DNA from: Streptomyces sp. Ru71
Lineage (GTDB): Bacteria; Actinomycetota; Actinomycetes; Streptomycetales; Streptomycetaceae
Length of the DNA stretch: 64,000 bases
Direction: 5' to 3'
Assembly (NCBI RefSeq): GCF_002920535.1
Contig: NZ_PQSS01000028.1
Span: 1-64,000, forward strand
In this document: positions 1 through 7,893 of the stretch, piece after piece
Layout of the letters: each line of letters opens with the position of its first letter
Numbering within the stretch: position 1 is the stretch's first letter
The notes under the pieces: generated by a model
What the model was told of the DNA's origin: nothing
The model's input: only the letters and a program-made list of their open reading frames with translations
Databases searched by the model: none
Position numbers and translations under genes: made by a program

Positions 1-620
1 GGGTTGGCGCTTGAGGGGGGCGGGGGCATCGAGGTGCCGTTTGTGCTCGTCGAGCGGCGGCCTGACGACCTCATGGAGGCCGAGCAGGTGGGCAGCGACC
101 ATGCCTATGGCGCGCGGATCGCCGTTCGTCATCTTGCCGGGCTCGGGCGGAAGCGGATCGGGCTGCTGCTGCGGGAGGACAGTCCGCACCGGGAGCTGGT
201 GCGGGAGGGGTTTGTCGGGGGGCTCGCGGGGGTGGGGCTGGCTAGCGACTTCGTGGTGCCGTTGCCTTCGCAGGGGCGGGTGGGGAGCGGGAGCGGGAGC
301 GGGTGCTCGGGTCGTTCACGGACGCTGTTGTGGCCGGGCGGATCGATGCGGCGCTCGTGCACAACGACCATGACGCGATCGTGCTGCTGCAGCGGTTGCG
401 GGCGCGTGGGGTGCGGGTGCCCGATGACTGCGCGCTCGTGGCGTACGACGATGAGGTCGCGGCGTTGGCGGATGTTCCGCTGAGTGCGGTTGCTCCGCCG
501 AAGCGGGCGGTGGGGGTTGCGGCGGTGGATCTGATCGCTCGGCGGCTGGCTGAGCCGGGGCGGGCTCGGCATCGGGTGACGATTTTGCCGGAGCTGCGGG
601 TTCGGGGTTCTAGCGGGTAG
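1..620 (+). pseudogene. LacI-family regulator, 3' part, with a frameshift
   Basis: The 5' end lies outside the window. Frame 1 from the window start to about 290 encodes the periplasmic-binding-protein-like effector domain of a LacI/GalR regulator (segments like PFVLVERRP and VGSDHAYGARIAVRHLAGLG). From about 285 the same domain continues in frame 3 (LGSFTDAVVAGRIDAALVHNDHDA, then ALVAYDDEVAALADVPLSAVAPP, typical of the LacI C-terminal half) to a TAG at 618-620. The break falls in a GGGAGC short tandem repeat at about 282-303, where one missing base would explain the shift. It is either a real slippage mutation or a sequencing error. If real, the protein is truncated and probably inactive. 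The DNA-binding domain is not visible. Confidence 0.72.
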
Positions 621-622
621 TT

Positions 623-1055
623 GTTCGTCTGCGGGTGGGTGGGGGCTGGTCGCGCAGTTCCCCGCGCCCCTTGAATGCCTGCGGCGGCCCGTTGCGGTCG
701 CGTCGTGGCGTGCGTAGCGCCTTGTGCCCGGTGGGTGGGTCGGGCCGGGGTGGGGGGTATCCGTCCTCGGTCCGGCCCACTGTCCCCGACACGGGTGCCG
801 TTGGCGGTGCCGGCCGCTGCGGGCGGACACCCCCCACCCGTCCCCTCCCCGCCGTGGGCGACTGCGGCCCGCCATCGGCTTAGCTGGCGGCCGCCGCGCG
901 GGGCGGCACCTGTCCCCGCCTAGCTGCGGGCCACCGCGCCGGGGGGCGACACCCGTATCCGCCTAGCTGCGGGCCACCGCGCCGGGGGGCGGCACCCGTA
1001 TCCGCATAGCTGCGGGCAGTCGTGCCGCTGGGGCGGCACGGGTGGGCGCAGCGGC
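623..1055. repeat. Mosaic intergenic repeat, longest copy
   Basis: The 518-nt gap between the LacI fragment and the converging MFS gene holds no credible gene. It is built of repeat modules. Module A is 623-640, module B 646-670 (core CGCGCAGTTCCCCGCGCCCC), then a GCCTGCGGCGGCCC module near 678-691, then a tandem block at 878-1049. Positions 1007-1055 are identical over 49 bp to 44257-44305. Positions 1021-1040 form a perfect 8-bp-arm hairpin (CGTGCCGC / GCGGCACG). The same modules recur at 26776-26810, 44166-44305 and, inverted, near 60485-60531. All copies but the trpM one lie between convergent genes, so a role in transcription termination is plausible but inferred. Confidence 0.75.
878..1049. 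repeat. Tandem array of about 43-bp degenerate units
   Basis: Four head-to-tail units begin at about 878, 918, 961 and 1004, each opening with GC(C/T/A)TAGCTG. The second and third units (918-960 and 961-1003) differ at one base out of 43, which indicates recent duplication. The first and last are diverged; the last is the unit shared with the copy at 44257. Each unit is GC-rich. I see no ORF or protein-binding palindrome common to all units. Confidence 0.8.
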
Positions 1056-1138
1056 ACCCCGCCAGCGCCGGTGAGCGCACCTACCCCCGGCCCGCTGCCG
1101 CGCCGGGCACCTGCCGACGCCGGGCCGCCCGGCCCGTC

Positions 1139-2578
1139 TCACTCACCCCGGTCGCTCACCGCGTGTTGCGGTAGGGCCAGGGTCAGCGCTGCGCACGCGA
1201 TGAACGTTGCCGTGATCCACGGCATCGTGGAGATCAGCGCGTCGGACAAGCCCTGGCCCGTGTTGCTGAAGAAGATCGTGCCGATCAGCGCCGCCCCCAG
1301 CGCTCCCCCGAACTGCTGGGCCGTGGAGAAGATGCCGGACGCGCCGCCCGCGAGGTCGGTGGGGACTGCCGACAGGACCACGTTGACGAGGGGGACCACC
1401 AGGAAGCCCAGGCCGGCCCCGGCCACGAGCAGGCCCGGTGTCAGGGGCCACGCCCCCGTGTGCGGGCCGGCCGCGTCGCTGACGGCTGCCCAGACCCAGC
1501 CGAAGCCGCCGGCCATCATCAGCGCGCCGGCGCCCAGTACCGCCCGGCCGTACTTCACCGCGAGGGCGTCCGCGGCGGGCGCGGTCAGGAAGCCGCCGGC
1601 GGAGAAGGCCACCGTGACGAGGCCGGCCTGCATCGGTGTGTAGCGCTCGCCCGCCTGCAGCCAGATGGCGAAGGCCAGGAAGAAGCCCTGCATGCCGAGG
1701 GAGAACAGGAGTTGGACGAGGACGCCGAAGGAGAACGCGGGGAGTTTGAAGGCTCGGGCGGGCAGGAGGGGGGTGGTGTGTGCCGTGCGGCGGCGTGCCT
1801 CGTGGAGGGCGAGGGCGGTCACCGCGCTCACGCCGGCGGTCAGGCACAGCCAGCCCCACAGCGGCCAGCCGTTCTCGCGGCCCTGGACCAGTGGCAGCAC
1901 GATCGCCACCAGGCCGGCCGCGAGTAGCACGCTGCCGAAGAGGTCGGGGCGGCCGGCCGAGCGCTCTTTGGTGGCCGGGACCAGGAGGAGGCCGCCGATG
2001 AAGGTGGCCGCAGCGATGGGCACGTTGACCAGGAAGACCGTGCGCCAGCCCCAGCCGAACAGGTCGGCGTCGGTCAGCAGGCCGCCGAGCAGCAGGCCCA
2101 CCGCGGAGGCGAAGCCGGAGACCGCGCCGTACATGCCGAAGGCGGCGCCGCGTTCCCTGCCGGTGAACAGGGTGCGGAAGGAGCCGATGACCTGCGGGAC
2201 CAGGACGGCCGCCAGCACGCCCTGCACGGCTCGCGCGGCGATGAGCTGGCCCGGTGACTGTGCGATGCCGCAGGCCAGGCTGGCCAGGCCGAAGCCGGCG
2301 GTGCCGGTGAGGAAGAGGCCGCGGCGTCCGTAGCGGTCGCCGAGGTGGCCGGAGACGATCAGGGTGGCCCCGAAGCCCAGCAGGTAGGCGGAGATCAGCC
2401 ATTGCAGATCGCTCGCCGAGGCGTGCAGGTCGCGGCCGATGGAGGGGACCGCGACGTTGACGATGGTCACGTCCAGCAGGTCCATCAGGGCCGCCGTCAT
2501 CATCACGACCGCTGCGGCCCAGCGGTGGGGGTGGGGTGGGTTGCGGGGGTGTTGGGGGGTGGTGACGGTTGTGGACAT
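1139..2578 (-). CDS. MFS drug efflux transporter, DHA2 (EmrB/QacA) type
   Basis: A 479-residue protein with about 14 hydrophobic segments, as in the DHA2 drug:proton antiporters. The N-terminal motif LMDLLDVTIVNVAVPSI matches motif D1 of that family. GHLGDRYGRRGLFL is the MFS motif A loop between TM2 and TM3. AARAVQGVLAAVLVP is the following motif B region. The start was taken at the ATG giving MSTTVTTPQHP; upstream codons in frame run through the operator region. It is divergent from a MarR gene, and two operator-like palindromes sit between them, so it is probably a MarR-repressed export pump for a toxic compound. The substrate cannot be read from sequence. Confidence 0.88.
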   Translation of the reverse strand: MSTTVTTPQHPRNPPHPHRWAAAVVMMTAALMDLLDVTIVNVAVPSIGRDLHASASDLQWLISAYLLGFGATLIVSGHLGDRYGRRGLFLTGTAGFGLASLACGIAQSPGQLIAARAVQGVLAAVLVPQVIGSFRTLFTGRERGAAFGMYGAVSGFASAVGLLLGGLLTDADLFGWGWRTVFLVNVPIAAATFIGGLLLVPATKERSAGRPDLFGSVLLAAGLVAIVLPLVQGRENGWPLWGWLCLTAGVSAVTALALHEARRRTAHTTPLLPARAFKLPAFSFGVLVQLLFSLGMQGFFLAFAIWLQAGERYTPMQAGLVTVAFSAGGFLTAPAADALAVKYGRAVLGAGALMMAGGFGWVWAAVSDAAGPHTGAWPLTPGLLVAGAGLGFLVVPLVNVVLSAVPTDLAGGASGIFSTAQQFGGALGAALIGTIFFSNTGQGLSDALISTMPWITATFIACAALTLALPQHAVSDRGE

Positions 2579-2599
2579 GGGGGCTCCCCGGCCTCGATT

Positions 2600-2671
2600 T
2601 ATTTCGTTCGGTCTAACGAAATAGTTGCAGGCATGGGCCCGCCGGGACAAGTAGTTCGTTTGGGCGAACTA
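2600..2671. promoter_or_regulatory. Two operator-like palindromes between MFS and marR
   Basis: Positions 2600-2623 are a perfect inverted repeat with 9-bp arms (TATTTCGTT, 6-nt spacer, AACGAAATA). Positions 2652-2671 are a second perfect inverted repeat with 7-bp arms (TAGTTCG, spacer TTTGGG, CGAACTA). Both contain TTCG/CGAA half-sites and sit in a short AT-rich gap between divergent genes. This is the expected layout for MarR dimers repressing both promoters. The binding protein is inferred from position. Confidence 0.7.
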
Positions 2672-2693
2672 AGTTTTTTAGTAGGGTGAGCCC

Positions 2694-3158
2694 ATGACCG
2701 ATGACAAGCGGGCCGAGGTTCTTGAGCAGCTCATGGCCGTCGGCCGGGAGCACAGCGGCGTCACGGTGATGTTCCACTCGGCGGTCGCCGCCAAGCAGGG
2801 GCTGAACGCGACCGAGGAGAAGACCCTCGACCTGCTGGAGCGGCACGGGCCGCTCACCGCCAAGGATCTGGCGCGGCTGACGGGGCTGGCCCCCGCCTCC
2901 GTCACCGGGCTGGTGGACCGGCTGGAGGCCAAGGGCTTCGCGCGGCGGGTCAAGCATCCGACGGACAAGCGGCGGGTGCTGGTGGAGCTGGAGCGGGGCC
3001 GGATCGGTGAGCTGGCCGGGTTCTTCGAGGACTGGGCCCGCGACATCGTCGAGGCGTGCGAGGAGTTCAGCACCGAGGAACTGGAGACCGTGGTCCGGTT
3101 TCTGACGGTGATGGCTCAGCGGCAGCGCGCTGCGGCGGCCCGCCTCACCGGGTCCTGA
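2694..3158 (+). CDS. MarR-family transcriptional regulator
   Basis: A 154-residue protein, normal for MarR. The winged helix-turn-helix lies at about residues 40-105. LTAKDLARLTGLAPASVTGLVDRLEAKGFARR is the helix-turn-helix with recognition helix, and HPTDKRRVLVELE is the wing with its usual DxRR feature. Flanking helices would form the dimer interface. A purine-rich AGGGTGAG at 2683-2690 precedes the ATG. It faces a DHA2 efflux gene across the two palindromes, so it probably represses the pump and itself until a ligand binds. Its 3' end overlaps the convergent TetR gene by 14 bp. Confidence 0.9.
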   Translation: MTDDKRAEVLEQLMAVGREHSGVTVMFHSAVAAKQGLNATEEKTLDLLERHGPLTAKDLARLTGLAPASVTGLVDRLEAKGFARRVKHPTDKRRVLVELERGRIGELAGFFEDWARDIVEACEEFSTEELETVVRFLTVMAQRQRAAAARLTGS

Positions 3159-3759
3159 CCGCGATGCCGTCCAGGACCATCGACAGGTACTGGCGGGCGA
3201 TCTCCTCGGGCGTGTGGCGGCCGCCGGGCCGGTACCAGGAGGCGGCGACCCAGACGGTGTCCCGCAGGAACCGGTAGGTGAGGCGGATGTCGAGGTCGGC
3301 GCGGAACTCGCCGGCGGCCACGCCGCGTTCCAGGGTGGACAGCCATGCCTGTTCGAAGCGGCGCTGCGAGTCCGCCAGGAACGCGAAGCGCTCCTGGGTG
3401 ACGAGGTGGCGGGACTCCTTCTGGTAGATGGCGACCGCGTCGCGGTGTCGGTCGATCTCCCGGAAGGACTCGGTGACCAGCGCCCGGAGGGTCTCGTGGG
3501 GGGTCAGACCCGCGGCGAGGACGGTGTCGTAGCCGTTCCAGAGCTCGTCGAGGAAGGTGCGCAGGATCTCCTCCAGCATCGACTCCTTGGAGTCGAAGTG
3601 GTAGTAGAGGCTGCCGGCGAGCATGCCCGCGTGGTCGGCGATCCGGCGCACGGTGGTGGCGTTGTAGCCCTGTTCGGCGAAGACCTCGGCGGCGGTGGCG
3701 AGGAGTTCCCGGCGTCGCTCCGGGGTGGCGGGCACCTGCGGTTTCTTCTTGGTCGGCAC
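3145..3759 (-). CDS. TetR-family transcriptional regulator
   Basis: 204 residues. The N-terminal helix-turn-helix (about residues 15-62) is typical: RRRELLATAAEVFAEQGYNATTVRRIADHAGMLAGSLYYHF. The C-terminal ligand domain ends in a segment like QYLSMVLDGI, seen in TetR regulators of the KstR2/FadR kind that respond to acyl-CoA-type ligands; that assignment is tentative. It lies 30 nt downstream of a MerR gene on the same strand and may be co-transcribed with it. Its 3' end overlaps the MarR gene. No target gene is obvious from the neighbourhood. Confidence 0.88.
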   Translation of the reverse strand: MPTKKKPQVPATPERRRELLATAAEVFAEQGYNATTVRRIADHAGMLAGSLYYHFDSKESMLEEILRTFLDELWNGYDTVLAAGLTPHETLRALVTESFREIDRHRDAVAIYQKESRHLVTQERFAFLADSQRRFEQAWLSTLERGVAAGEFRADLDIRLTYRFLRDTVWVAASWYRPGGRHTPEEIARQYLSMVLDGIAVRTR

Positions 3760-3789
3760 GGGTCCATTGTGGCCGTACCCGGCGCGGGC

Positions 3790-4122
3790 TCAGGCCAGCA
3801 GGCGGGCCAGTGAGCGACGGGAGCCCTCCAGGCCGGCGATCCGGTCCTCGATGTCCCGCAGTTGTTCCAGCAGCAGGGGCGTCAGGCAGGGTTCGACCTC
3901 CGCGTCGCTGCCGCACACGCAGTCCAGCACCTCGCGGATCAGCCGGGTGGGCAGGCCCGCGTCCAGGAGGGTGCGGATGCGGCGTACGGTCGCGGGCGCG
4001 TCGGTGTCGTAGACGCGCTGGCCGCCGGGGGTGCGATCGGCGTCGAGCAGGCCCTGCTCCTCGTAGTAGCGCAGGAGGCGCACGCTCACTCCGGTGGTGC
4101 GCGACAGCTCTCCGATCTTCAT
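3790..4122 (-). CDS. MerR-family transcriptional regulator
   Basis: A short MerR protein of 110 residues. The N-terminal winged helix reads MKIGELSRTTGVSVRLLRYY followed by EEQGLLDADRTPGGQRVY, the family signature. The dimerisation helix follows from about residue 75. Three cysteines lie in the linker (C-V-C and one ten residues later), so redox or metal sensing is possible but unproved. It is divergent from an aldo/keto reductase whose promoter has the stretched spacer that MerR proteins untwist, so that reductase is the likely target. Confidence 0.9.
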   Translation of the reverse strand: MKIGELSRTTGVSVRLLRYYEEQGLLDADRTPGGQRVYDTDAPATVRRIRTLLDAGLPTRLIREVLDCVCGSDAEVEPCLTPLLLEQLRDIEDRIAGLEGSRRSLARLLA

Positions 4123-4142
4123 GTGATCCCCCTCACTCCAGC

Positions 4143-4174
4143 TTGAACCTCACATGGGTGTGAGCTCGTAGCGT
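4143..4174 (+). promoter_or_regulatory. MerR-type promoter with 20-bp spacer and palindrome
   Basis: A -35 element TTGAAC (4143-4148) and a -10 element TAGCGT (4169-4174) are separated by 20 bp, longer than the usual 17. The spacer contains a perfect inverted repeat CTCACA-TGGG-TGTGAG (4149-4164). This is the classic MerR operator arrangement. The -10 ends 7 nt before the ATG of the reductase at 4182, so the mRNA is probably leaderless. Confidence 0.8.
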
Positions 4175-4181
4175 CGCAGCC

Positions 4182-5036
4182 ATGACGAACACGACTGTAT
4201 TCCCCGTCGGTGGCGACCTGTTCGTACGGCGGATCGGTTACGGCGCGATGCGGCTGGCGGGTGCGCCGCACGAGCGGAGCGGCATGACGGCGCCCATCTG
4301 GACGGCCCCCACCGACCGCGCCGCCGCGATCGGCCTGCTGCGCGAGGCGGTCGGCCTCGGGGTGAACCTCTTCGACACCTCCGACGCCTACGCGCTCGGC
4401 GCGAACGAGGAGTTGCTGGCCGAGGCCCTCGCGCCGTTCCGTGACGACGTGGTGATCGCGACGAAGGCGGGCGTGCTGCGGCCGAGTCCGGGCGAGTGGA
4501 TCCCCCACGGTCATCCGGCCTATCTGCGTCAGCAGGCCGAGTTGAGTCTGCGTCGGCTGCGCACCGATCGCATCGATCTCTTTTATCTGCATCGGATCGA
4601 TCCCGCCTATCCGCTCGCGGATCAGGTCGGCGCCTTGAAGCAGCTCCAGGAGGAGGGGAAGGTGCGGCACATCGGGTTGTCGGAGGTGGGCGTCGCCGAG
4701 ATCGAGGAGGCTTCGAAGGTCGCGCCGATCGCCAGTGTGCAGAACCTGTACAACCTCGCCGAGCGCGGTCACGATGCGGTGATCGACCACACCGCGGCGC
4801 GCGGCATCGCCTTCGTGCCGTACTTCCCGGTCAGTGTCGGCGAGCACGGCCCGCTGGCGCGGGTCGCCGGGGAACTGGGTGCGACCGTCTCCCAGACGGC
4901 CCTCGCCTGGCTGCTGCACCGCTCCCCCAATGTCCTCCCCATTCCGGGCACGTCCTCTCCCGGTCACCTCGCCGAGAACGTCCGGGCGCTGGAACTGGAG
5001 CTGAGCGAGGAGCAGTTCAAGCGCGTGGCGGGATGA
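4182..5036 (+). CDS. Aldo/keto reductase
   Basis: 284 residues, a complete NADP(H)-dependent TIM-barrel oxidoreductase. The catalytic tetrad is visible: D65 and Y70 in NLFDTSDAY, K95 in VVIATKAGV and H137 in DLFYLHRIDP. The NADPH-binding end is IPGTSSPGHLAENVRA. It probably reduces aldehydes or ketones in the cytoplasm; the substrate is unknown. Control by the divergent MerR regulator is inferred from the promoter, which would make it a stress-induced detoxification enzyme. The end overlaps the convergent vWA gene by 20 bp. Confidence 0.92.
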   Translation: MTNTTVFPVGGDLFVRRIGYGAMRLAGAPHERSGMTAPIWTAPTDRAAAIGLLREAVGLGVNLFDTSDAYALGANEELLAEALAPFRDDVVIATKAGVLRPSPGEWIPHGHPAYLRQQAELSLRRLRTDRIDLFYLHRIDPAYPLADQVGALKQLQEEGKVRHIGLSEVGVAEIEEASKVAPIASVQNLYNLAERGHDAVIDHTAARGIAFVPYFPVSVGEHGPLARVAGELGATVSQTALAWLLHRSPNVLPIPGTSSPGHLAENVRALELELSEEQFKRVAG

Positions 5037-5745
5037 TCCCCTGGGCGCGGGCCGCCGTCAGCCAGCGGGGGAACTCGCCGATCAGGCGGTCGTACAGGGC
5101 GGCGCCGGAGACCTTGCCCGGGTCCGCGCCCGCGTGGAAGAAGCCGGCGTTGTCGACCGTCCGCTTGTCCGGTACGGGGAGGTCGTCGAGCCTGCGCAGG
5201 AAGTCGAACTGCCGGCTGTGCGGGTCGCCGAAGCCGATGAACTGCCAGAACAGCGGGAGGCGTGCGGCTTTGCAGAGGTAGCGCTCCGCGGCGAGCCGGT
5301 TGATCGGGCCACCGTCGGTCTGGAAGACGACCAGCGCGGGCTCCCGGGCGCCGCTGTCGAGGTAGTGGTCGATGACGGCGTCCATCGCGAGGTGGTAGCT
5401 CGTCTTACCCATGTGGCCGAGACCGGCCACGATCCGCTCGATACGGCCCCGGTGGTCGGCCAGCGCGATGTCGGTGACCGCGTCGACGTCCGTGGAGAAG
5501 AGGACCACCGGCACGGTGCCGTCGTCGTCCAGGTGTGCGGCCAGGCCGAGGACACGGTCGGCCAGGGCCTGCACGGTGCCGTCCTTGTAGTACGGCTTCA
5601 TGGAGCCCGAGTAGTCGACCACCAGGTAGACGGCCGCTCTCAGGTCCTCCAGGCCGTACTTGGTCAGTGAGACACCGGCCGTCTTGTAGAGGCTGACCAG
5701 CGCGGGTGCGGTCTCCTCCACCTTGGTCAGGCTGATCGCTGCCAC
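5017..5745 (-). CDS. vWA-domain protein, TerF/tellurium-resistance-like
   Basis: 242 residues starting at GTG 5745 (AAISLTKVEETAPALVSLYK), preceded by GGGAG five bases upstream. Longer in-frame starts lack a ribosome site. A von Willebrand A fold runs from about residue 40, with MIDAS motif DYSGSM and later VVFQTDGGP. The family is the vWA domain found with Ter stress proteins, whose biochemical role is unclear; metal-dependent protein binding is likely. No ter genes lie next to it. It overlaps the 3' end of the aldo/keto reductase and is divergent from the rhomboid gene. Confidence 0.85.
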   Translation of the reverse strand: MAAISLTKVEETAPALVSLYKTAGVSLTKYGLEDLRAAVYLVVDYSGSMKPYYKDGTVQALADRVLGLAAHLDDDGTVPVVLFSTDVDAVTDIALADHRGRIERIVAGLGHMGKTSYHLAMDAVIDHYLDSGAREPALVVFQTDGGPINRLAAERYLCKAARLPLFWQFIGFGDPHSRQFDFLRRLDDLPVPDKRTVDNAGFFHAGADPGKVSGAALYDRLIGEFPRWLTAARAQGIIPPRA

Positions 5746-5891
5746 GCGCGCTCCCCCGTCGGCTTCGTGGTTCCGGCTGCGAGGGTACGCCACAGCGGGC
5801 CCTGGCCTCCCGTCGGCCGACAGCGTTCGCTATTTTGTTCGCCGCCGTCCCCACCGGCTCACCGTCCCTCCCACATCCGCAAGGAGCCGGC

Positions 5892-6815
5892 GTGGAACCC
5901 GAGTCCGCCGTCACCACCTGCTTCCGCCATCCCAAGGTGGAGTCCCACGTCCGCTGCACCCGCTGCGACCGGTACATCTGCCCCGACTGCATGCGGGAGG
6001 CCGCGGTCGGCCACCAGTGCGTGGAGTGCGTAAAGGAGGGGGCCCGTTCGGTGCGGCAGGCCCGTACCGTCGTCGGCGGGCGGGTCTCGGCGACGCCGGT
6101 GCTGACGTGCGTGCTGATCGGGCTCAACGTGCTGGCCTATCTGGGCGAGCTGGTGCGGCCGGGGATCGTCGACCGGTTCGCGATGCTCGGCGCCCGGCTG
6201 GTCGGCCCGGACGGCGGCTACTACGTCTACGTCAGCGGCTTCCCGGCCGGCTACCACGCCCAGGGGGTCGTGGCCGGCGAGTGGGAGCGGCTGCTGACCG
6301 GCGCGTTCCTGCATCTGCGGCCGACCGAGGGCACGTTCGGGATCGCGCACATCGTGATGAACATGGTCGCGCTGTGGCAGCTCGGCCGGGTCGTGGAGGC
6401 CCAGCTGGGCCGGGTCCGCTACCTCGCCCTGTATCTGCTGTCGGCGCTCGGCGGCTCGGTGCTGGAGCTGCTCGCCGCCGACCCGGCGCAGGAGTCCGTG
6501 GGCGCCTCGGGCGCGATCTTCGGTCTGGGCGCGGCGTTCTACGTCCTCGCCCGGCGCCTGGGCGGTGACCTGGGGCAGGTCAACCGGTTCATGGCCGGCC
6601 TGGTGGTGTGGATGCTGATCTCGGCCGGTCTGACGTCCTGGCAGGGTCACCTCGGCGGTCTGCTGACCGGCGGCGCGGTCGCCCTGGCGTATGCCTACGC
6701 GCCCCGGGACGGCCGGCGTGCCCTGGTGCAGGCGGGCGCCTGTGTGGCCGTGCTGGCGCTGCTGGTGATATGTGCCTGGGGCAAGGCTGCCGCGCTGACG
6801 TCGGGCGCGGCCTGA
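5892..6815 (+). CDS. Rhomboid-family intramembrane serine protease with N-terminal zinc finger
   Basis: 307 residues from GTG 5892, with AAGGAG six bases before it. Residues 1-45 hold a B-box-like zinc finger (C and H pairs in FRHPKVESHVRCTRC, then DRYICPDC and HQCVEC). Six or more membrane segments follow. The catalytic serine is in SVGASGAIFG and the histidine in WQGHLGGLLTG; HIVMNMVALW is the conserved TM2 region. This is the usual actinobacterial form with a cytoplasmic zinc-finger head. It should cleave membrane proteins within the bilayer. The substrates are unknown. Confidence 0.93.
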   Translation: MEPESAVTTCFRHPKVESHVRCTRCDRYICPDCMREAAVGHQCVECVKEGARSVRQARTVVGGRVSATPVLTCVLIGLNVLAYLGELVRPGIVDRFAMLGARLVGPDGGYYVYVSGFPAGYHAQGVVAGEWERLLTGAFLHLRPTEGTFGIAHIVMNMVALWQLGRVVEAQLGRVRYLALYLLSALGGSVLELLAADPAQESVGASGAIFGLGAAFYVLARRLGGDLGQVNRFMAGLVVWMLISAGLTSWQGHLGGLLTGGAVALAYAYAPRDGRRALVQAGACVAVLALLVICAWGKAAALTSGAA

Positions 6816-6846
6816 GCCGCCGGACCATCGCACCGAGACGAGAACC

Positions 6847-7758
6847 ATGAAACGCACCGGTTGTCTGCTGTTCGCCGCCCTTCCCGTCGTAGCGGTGGTG
6901 GCGTTCTACTTCGTCGACCCCTCGGGCGACTCCGGTCCCCCGTCCGGCGGCGCGTCCACCGTGCAGGAGTCCCGCAAGGACGCCAAGGCCAAGGCCGAGC
7001 ACGCGCCCGCGCAGCGGTCGGAGGACGCGGAGGTGCTGGCCGACGCCCCGCCGGGGCTTGCCGCGCCCGGGAAGAAGGAGCTGGCGCAGCGGATCGTGGC
7101 CAGCGCCGAGAACTCCACGCTGGACTGGCGGGCCTCCTACGGCGCCATCGAGGACATCGGCGACGGCTGCGGTTACACGGCCGGCATCATCGGCTTCTGC
7201 ACCGGCACCCACGATCTGCTGAGCCTCGTCGAGCGCTACACCCGGGACCATCCGGACAACGGTCTGGCCCGTTATCTGCCGGCGCTGCGCGCGGTCGACG
7301 GGACGGATTCCCACGAGGGGCTCGATCCCGGTTTCACCGCGGCGTGGCGGGCGGAGGCGCGGCTGCCCGCCTTCCGGCAGGCGCAGGAGGCCGAGCGGGA
7401 CGAGGTGTACTTCGACCCGGCGGTGCGCCTGGCGAAGCTGGACGGCCTGGGCACGCTCGGGCAGTTCGTGTACTACGACGCGATGGTCTTCCACGGCCCG
7501 GGCATCGACGCCGACGGTTTCTACGTGCTGCGCGAGCGCGCGATGGGGCAGGCGAGGACGCCGGCGCAGGGCGGCGACGAGAAGGCGTACCTCGGTGTCT
7601 TCCTGGACGTGTGCCGCGCGGCGATGAAGGAGCGCCGGTCCACGCTGGACACCTCCCGTGTCGACACGGCCCAGCGCCGCTGGCTGGAGGCGGGCAACCT
7701 GGCCCTGGACACGCCGCTGACCTGGCAGGTGTACGGGGAGACGTACCGGGTGCCGTAG
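6847..7758 (+). CDS. csn: GH46 chitosanase, membrane-anchored or secreted
   Basis: 303 residues. From about residue 74 the sequence follows the Streptomyces GH46 chitosanases closely: ASAENSTLDWRASYGAIEDI, then IGFCTGTHDLL, ERDEVYFDPAVRLAKLDGL, ARTPAQGGDE and DTSRVDTAQR. The two catalytic acids match E88 (in SAEN) and D106 (in DIGDG). The N-terminus has one hydrophobic stretch (about residues 5-22) and then a charged, disordered linker, so it is exported and may stay membrane-attached. The enzyme hydrolyses beta-1,4 bonds in chitosan. It lies 31 nt after the rhomboid gene, and a strong terminator follows. Confidence 0.93.
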   Translation: MKRTGCLLFAALPVVAVVAFYFVDPSGDSGPPSGGASTVQESRKDAKAKAEHAPAQRSEDAEVLADAPPGLAAPGKKELAQRIVASAENSTLDWRASYGAIEDIGDGCGYTAGIIGFCTGTHDLLSLVERYTRDHPDNGLARYLPALRAVDGTDSHEGLDPGFTAAWRAEARLPAFRQAQEAERDEVYFDPAVRLAKLDGLGTLGQFVYYDAMVFHGPGIDADGFYVLRERAMGQARTPAQGGDEKAYLGVFLDVCRAAMKERRSTLDTSRVDTAQRRWLEAGNLALDTPLTWQVYGETYRVP

Positions 7759-7772
7759 GAGCAGGGAAAGGC

Positions 7773-7818
7773 GACGGCGCCTGCCCAAGGTCCGGTCGGG
7801 GACAGGGCAGGCGCCGTC
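7773..7818 (+). terminator. Hairpin after the chitosanase gene
   Basis: Perfect 14-bp arms (GACGGCGCCTGCCC at 7773-7786 and its complement at 7805-7818) with an 18-nt loop, 15 nt after the stop codon. There is only a weak T-rich tail, as is common in Streptomyces. It also lies beyond the gltD end on the other strand and may work both ways. Confidence 0.8.
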
Positions 7819-7893
7819 TGTGTTCCGCACGCCGTTGTACGGGACGTTTTTTGGGGGGTGACCCCGGGTGACCCCGTGGGGTCACCCGTGCCG

